Shown: one piece after another, positions 23,114-25,803 of the stretch
Position numbering within the stretch: the first letter of the stretch is position 1
Layout: each line of letters opens with the position of its first letter
Source: Dehalococcoidia bacterium
GTDB lineage: Bacteria; Chloroflexota; Dehalococcoidia; JACVQG01; JAHKAY01
DNA length: 25,803 nucleotides
Assembly: GCA_030740315.1 (NCBI GenBank)
Contig: JASLXN010000004.1
Span: 1 to 25,803 of the forward strand
Direction of reading: 5' to 3'
Translations under genes and position numbers: made by a program
Notes under the pieces: generated by a model
What the model was told of the DNA's origin: nothing
Databases searched by the model: none
Seen by the model: the letters and a program-made list of their open reading frames with translations, nothing else

Positions 23114-24220
23114 TCATTTGGGCCTCACCGCCATCTCTTTTTCCGCATGGCTCAGTGCTGTTAGAGTGGCATCGCTTTGCTCCGGCTTGCCCACGCTGAT
23201 GCGCAGGCAGTGGCTTACCCGGGGGTTGCTGAAGTAACGCAGGAATATGCCTTGCTGGCGGAGTCGCATATATGCCTCGCGGGCGTCCCAGCCTTGCAAA
23301 GAGCACAGTATAAAGTTGGCCCGGGAGGTATATGGGTGCAGAGAATCCAACCCCTGAAGGAGGCGGTAAAGGCGCTCCCGTTCCGCCACGATGTCCAGCA
23401 CCCTGGCCTGGAGGCACTCCAAGTCCTTCAGGGACTCCACGGCGGCCACCTGTGCGGCCACATTCAGGTTGTAGGGCGGCTTGATGCGCATGATGTGTTT
23501 CACCAACCCGGGGTGGCACACGGCATAGCCCACCCGCAGCCCGGCCAACCCCGCCCATTTGCTGAAAGTGCGTAGCACCACCAGATTGGGGTGCTCCTTC
23601 ACAAGATGAACCACTGTCTCCCCGGCGAACTCGTAGTAGGCCTCATCCACCACCACCAGCAGCCCCATATCCAGCAGACCCAGTACTTGTTCCTGTGTGG
23701 CCAAGTTGCCGCTGGGATTGTTGGGAGAGGCCACGAATACAATTTTTACCCTCGGCCTCAATTTGCGCCTCACCGCAGCTAGGTCTATTTGAAAGTCATC
23801 GTCGCGGGGCACCTCCACCACCTCTCCGCCGCAGATGTGGGTGCTAAAAGGGTACATGCCGAAGGTGGGCGTAAGGTTAATCACCTGATCCCTCGGCTCC
23901 AGGAAGAGGCGTAGCAGCAGGTCTATAAGCTCGTCGCTACCGGCGCCAGCGACGATATGCTCTGCACCCAGCCCCACATAGCCCTCTAGGGCCTGCCGTA
24001 GCTGCCGCTGGTCGGGATCCGGATAGATATGGAAGAAGGGATAATCGGCCATGGCGCGAGCTACGCGAAGGGAAGGGCCATAGGGGTTCTCGTTGCCGTC
24101 CAGCTTGATGACCCCGTCCACCGTGTTGCCTGACTCCTGTGCTAGCACCTCTACAGGCACGATTGGCTGGTAGGGCTCCAGGGCGGCTAGGTGGGGACGC
24201 AGCATCTTCTCCCAGGTCAA
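23114..24220 (-). CDS. hisC: Histidinol-phosphate aminotransferase
   Basis: A class I/II PLP-dependent aminotransferase of 368 residues that makes histidinol phosphate from imidazole-acetol phosphate and glutamate. Seen in the sequence: LDGNENPYGPS near residue 38, ASPNNPSGN near 163, DEAYYEF near 190, and FSKWAGLAGLRVGY with the PLP lysine at about 221. The last arginine motif (LRISVGKPEQSD) is intact. The frame begins with TTG overlapping the hisD stop (TTGA); an ATG five codons later (24205) preceded by GGGAG is an alternative start. It lies directly after hisD, consistent with a shared operon. Confidence 0.95.
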   Translation of the reverse strand: MTWEKMLRPHLAALEPYQPIVPVEVLAQESGNTVDGVIKLDGNENPYGPSLRVARAMADYPFFHIYPDPDQRQLRQALEGYVGLGAEHIVAGAGSDELIDLLLRLFLEPRDQVINLTPTFGMYPFSTHICGGEVVEVPRDDDFQIDLAAVRRKLRPRVKIVFVASPNNPSGNLATQEQVLGLLDMGLLVVVDEAYYEFAGETVVHLVKEHPNLVVLRTFSKWAGLAGLRVGYAVCHPGLVKHIMRIKPPYNLNVAAQVAAVESLKDLECLQARVLDIVAERERLYRLLQGLDSLHPYTSRANFILCSLQGWDAREAYMRLRQQGIFLRYFSNPRVSHCLRISVGKPEQSDATLTALSHAEKEMAVRPK

Positions 24221-25536
24221 CTTCGGCCTTTACTCCTGAGCATTTTTTGTATGGCGGCGGCATGGGCGGTGAAGCCTTCGGCGCGGGCAAGCTCCTCTGC
24301 CGCTGCCGCAGTCGTCTCCATTATATTACTGTCGAGGGCCACCACGCTGGTCACCTTCAGGAAGGACTCCACCCCCAGGGGTGAGGAGAAGCGGGCGCTG
24401 CCCCCGGTGGGCAGCACATGGCTGGGGCCGGCTACATAGTCACCGAAGGCCTCCCCGCCTCGCAGGAATATGCACCCAGCATGGCGTACCCCGGTGGCGA
24501 ACCCCTCGGCATCGGCCATCAACAGGGTGAGGTGCTCTGGGGCGTATGCGTTGACGAACTCAAGCGCCTGTGACAAGTCATCCAACTTGATAACAGCCCC
24601 TCGCCCCTCCAGCGATTGGCGAGCGATGTCTCGCCGCTCCAGGCCCTCAAGCTGGGCCTCCACCTTCTGGACCACCCCCTCAGCCATGGCTGAAGATGGG
24701 GTGAGGAAAAGAGCGGAGGCCATGGGATCATGCTCCGCTTGGGCTAGAATCTCGGCGGCACATAGGGCGGTGTCGGCAGTGCCATCAGCTACCACCACCG
24801 TTTCCGTAGGCCCGTAGAGGCCGTCTATATCCACTTGGCCGAATACCTCCCGTTTAGCCAGCATGACGAACAGGTTGCCGGGGCCGCACACCTTGTCCAC
24901 GGCGGGCACAGAAGCGGTGCCGTAGGCTAGGGCGGCTATTGCCTGAGCGCCCCCCATGGCGAACACCCGATCTACCCCAGCCAGGGCGCAGGCCGCCAAC
25001 ACCAGCGGGACCACTCCCCCGGCCTGGGGCGGGGTGGACACCACCACCTCACCCACCCCAGCGATGCGCGCGGGGATGGCTGTCATTAGCACGGTGGAGG
25101 GGTATGCCGCCCTGCCGCCGGGCACATATATTCCCACTCGGTCAACCGGCATCACCCTCCGGCCCACCCCCTCATGCGGATCGAAGAAGTCCTCGGGGTG
25201 GCCTCTCTCATGGAAAGCCTGTATACGGTCCGCTGCTAGCCTCATGGCGGTGGCCAGGGCTGGAGGTGTGCCATCCAGGGCGGCCCTCATCTGGTCAGGG
25301 GGCACCTCCAACAGGGGCACCTCCACCCCATCCAGTTTCTGGGAGAACCCGGCAATCGCCTCATCCCCCCGCTCCCGTACCTCAGCGAGGATGAGCCTCA
25401 CCGCCTCAAGGGGAGAAATTCCCCGGCCGAATACCTCCTCCAAACGTTGTGCCACATTAGGAGGAAGGGGAGGCATGTCCAAGGGGTTACGGCCCAGGAA
25501 GCGACGCTGTGCTTCCTCCAGTCCTATGATTCTCAT
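24217..25536 (-). CDS. hisD: Histidinol dehydrogenase
   Basis: Catalyses the last two steps of histidine synthesis, the NAD-dependent oxidation of histidinol to histidine. The 439-residue protein contains VGIYVPGGRAAYPSTVLM near residue 134, VDKVCGPGN near 216, ILAQAEHDPMAS (metal-ligand Gln and His) near 265, YAPEHL with the catalytic Glu-His pair near 333, GDYVAGPSHVLPT and a final GFTAHAAAI that would provide the last zinc histidine. The segment DGLYGPTETVVVAD differs from the usual AGPSEVLVIAD. The ATG overlaps the stop of the gene upstream by four bases (ATGA), and the stop overlaps hisC. It therefore sits in the middle of a tightly coupled operon. Confidence 0.95.
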   Translation of the reverse strand: MRIIGLEEAQRRFLGRNPLDMPPLPPNVAQRLEEVFGRGISPLEAVRLILAEVRERGDEAIAGFSQKLDGVEVPLLEVPPDQMRAALDGTPPALATAMRLAADRIQAFHERGHPEDFFDPHEGVGRRVMPVDRVGIYVPGGRAAYPSTVLMTAIPARIAGVGEVVVSTPPQAGGVVPLVLAACALAGVDRVFAMGGAQAIAALAYGTASVPAVDKVCGPGNLFVMLAKREVFGQVDIDGLYGPTETVVVADGTADTALCAAEILAQAEHDPMASALFLTPSSAMAEGVVQKVEAQLEGLERRDIARQSLEGRGAVIKLDDLSQALEFVNAYAPEHLTLLMADAEGFATGVRHAGCIFLRGGEAFGDYVAGPSHVLPTGGSARFSSPLGVESFLKVTSVVALDSNIMETTAAAAEELARAEGFTAHAAAIQKMLRSKGRS

Positions 25537-25803
25537 GACAGGTAATCCTGCGCAACCCGAAGAGATGTCTGGAGTGCTTCTTGGCGAAAAGCAAACAGCG
25601 CCTCCGGTGGCACGTGCTCCAGCACCCGGGCCCGCTTGGCTGGGATATCGGACAGAAATCGCTCCACCTGGTCTTCTGTCAGGTTTCCATGTCGGTTAGC
25701 ATAGTGACGCACAAACGTCGGGAAGCGGTCCCAGGTATGTGGGCGTACGGCAGCATCCATCACAAAGGTCTGCCAGCGCATCAAGCTGTTCTCATCAAAC
25801 AGT
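25533..25803 (-). CDS. C-terminal part of unidentified protein, cut by the window edge
   Basis: The frame is open to the end of the window (LFDENSLMRWQTF at the edge), so the start probably lies outside; a TTG-ATG pair at 25784-25779 lacks a ribosome binding site. About 90 residues are visible, rich in charged and aromatic residues and apparently helical (RFPTFVRHYANRHG, LTEDQVERFLSDI, EALFAFRQEALQTSLRVA). It does not look like the end of HisG or of another histidine enzyme. The RWQTF motif faintly recalls AbiEii-type nucleotidyltransferases, which is too little for assignment. Its stop overlaps the hisD ATG, so it is translated with the histidine genes. Confidence 0.6.
   Translation of the reverse strand, partial: LFDENSLMRWQTFVMDAAVRPHTWDRFPTFVRHYANRHGNLTEDQVERFLSDIPAKRARVLEHVPPEALFAFRQEALQTSLRVAQDYLS

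Overview
The window looks like a chromosomal segment of a GC-rich bacterium. A Chloroflexota (Dehalococcoidia-like) origin is my best inference. It rests on a glutamate synthase split into separate domain genes, a cluster of CoA-dependent catabolic genes, and palindromic repeats of the 'TTCGACTGGCTCAG' and 'GTCATTCTGAGCG' kind. No rRNA is present to settle the taxonomy.

Layout. Positions 1-371 hold no gene I can recognise. From 6390 leftward to 372 (minus strand) runs an apparent operon: a four-cluster ferredoxin, an FAD/NAD(P)H oxidoreductase, the three separate glutamate synthase domains (glutaminase, FMN/Fe-S synthase, GXGXG), and, after a gap, a RidA enamine deaminase. A consensus-like promoter and tight or overlapping gene ends support co-expression. 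Electrons would pass from NAD(P)H or ferredoxin through the FAD and Fe-S proteins to the FMN domain, where ammonia released from glutamine is used to form glutamate. Divergent from it is an SDR oxidoreductase (6533-7288). Then come tRNA-Pro(GGG) on the minus strand and dnaE (replicative polymerase) on the plus strand with a very short mRNA leader. An O6-alkylguanine-DNA methyltransferase follows on the minus strand.

From 12361 to 19042 lies a plus-strand catabolic cluster: a CaiB/BaiF CoA-transferase, a 2-hydroxyacyl-CoA dehydratase-type Fe-S protein, a zinc alcohol dehydrogenase, an SDR, and a two-gene AtuA pair (large and small part). Together they suggest activation of an organic acid to its CoA thioester followed by redox and dehydration steps; the substrate cannot be read from the sequence. 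The AtuA large gene has an ATC triplet exactly where the family's initiator ATG should be, behind a strong ribosome binding site. A convergent SDR closes this block.

Positions 19830-22026 are accessory DNA: a partial dispersed repeat, two overlapping small ORFs that share a 69-bp repeat (78% identical), a 33-codon ORF, a possible lipoprotein fragment, and a decayed IS3-family element whose catalytic core has been deleted in frame. The right end (22027-25803, minus strand) carries part of a histidine operon: an unidentified partial gene, hisD and hisC in overlapping order, then a 490-bp spacer full of palindromes and direct repeats, then hisB.

No CRISPR array, prophage or complete defence system is visible. 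The candidates I consider most worth checking are the ATC start of the AtuA gene, the paired small ORFs near 20 kb, the CoA cluster as an undescribed pathway, and the palindrome that forms the end of the glutamate synthase GXGXG gene.
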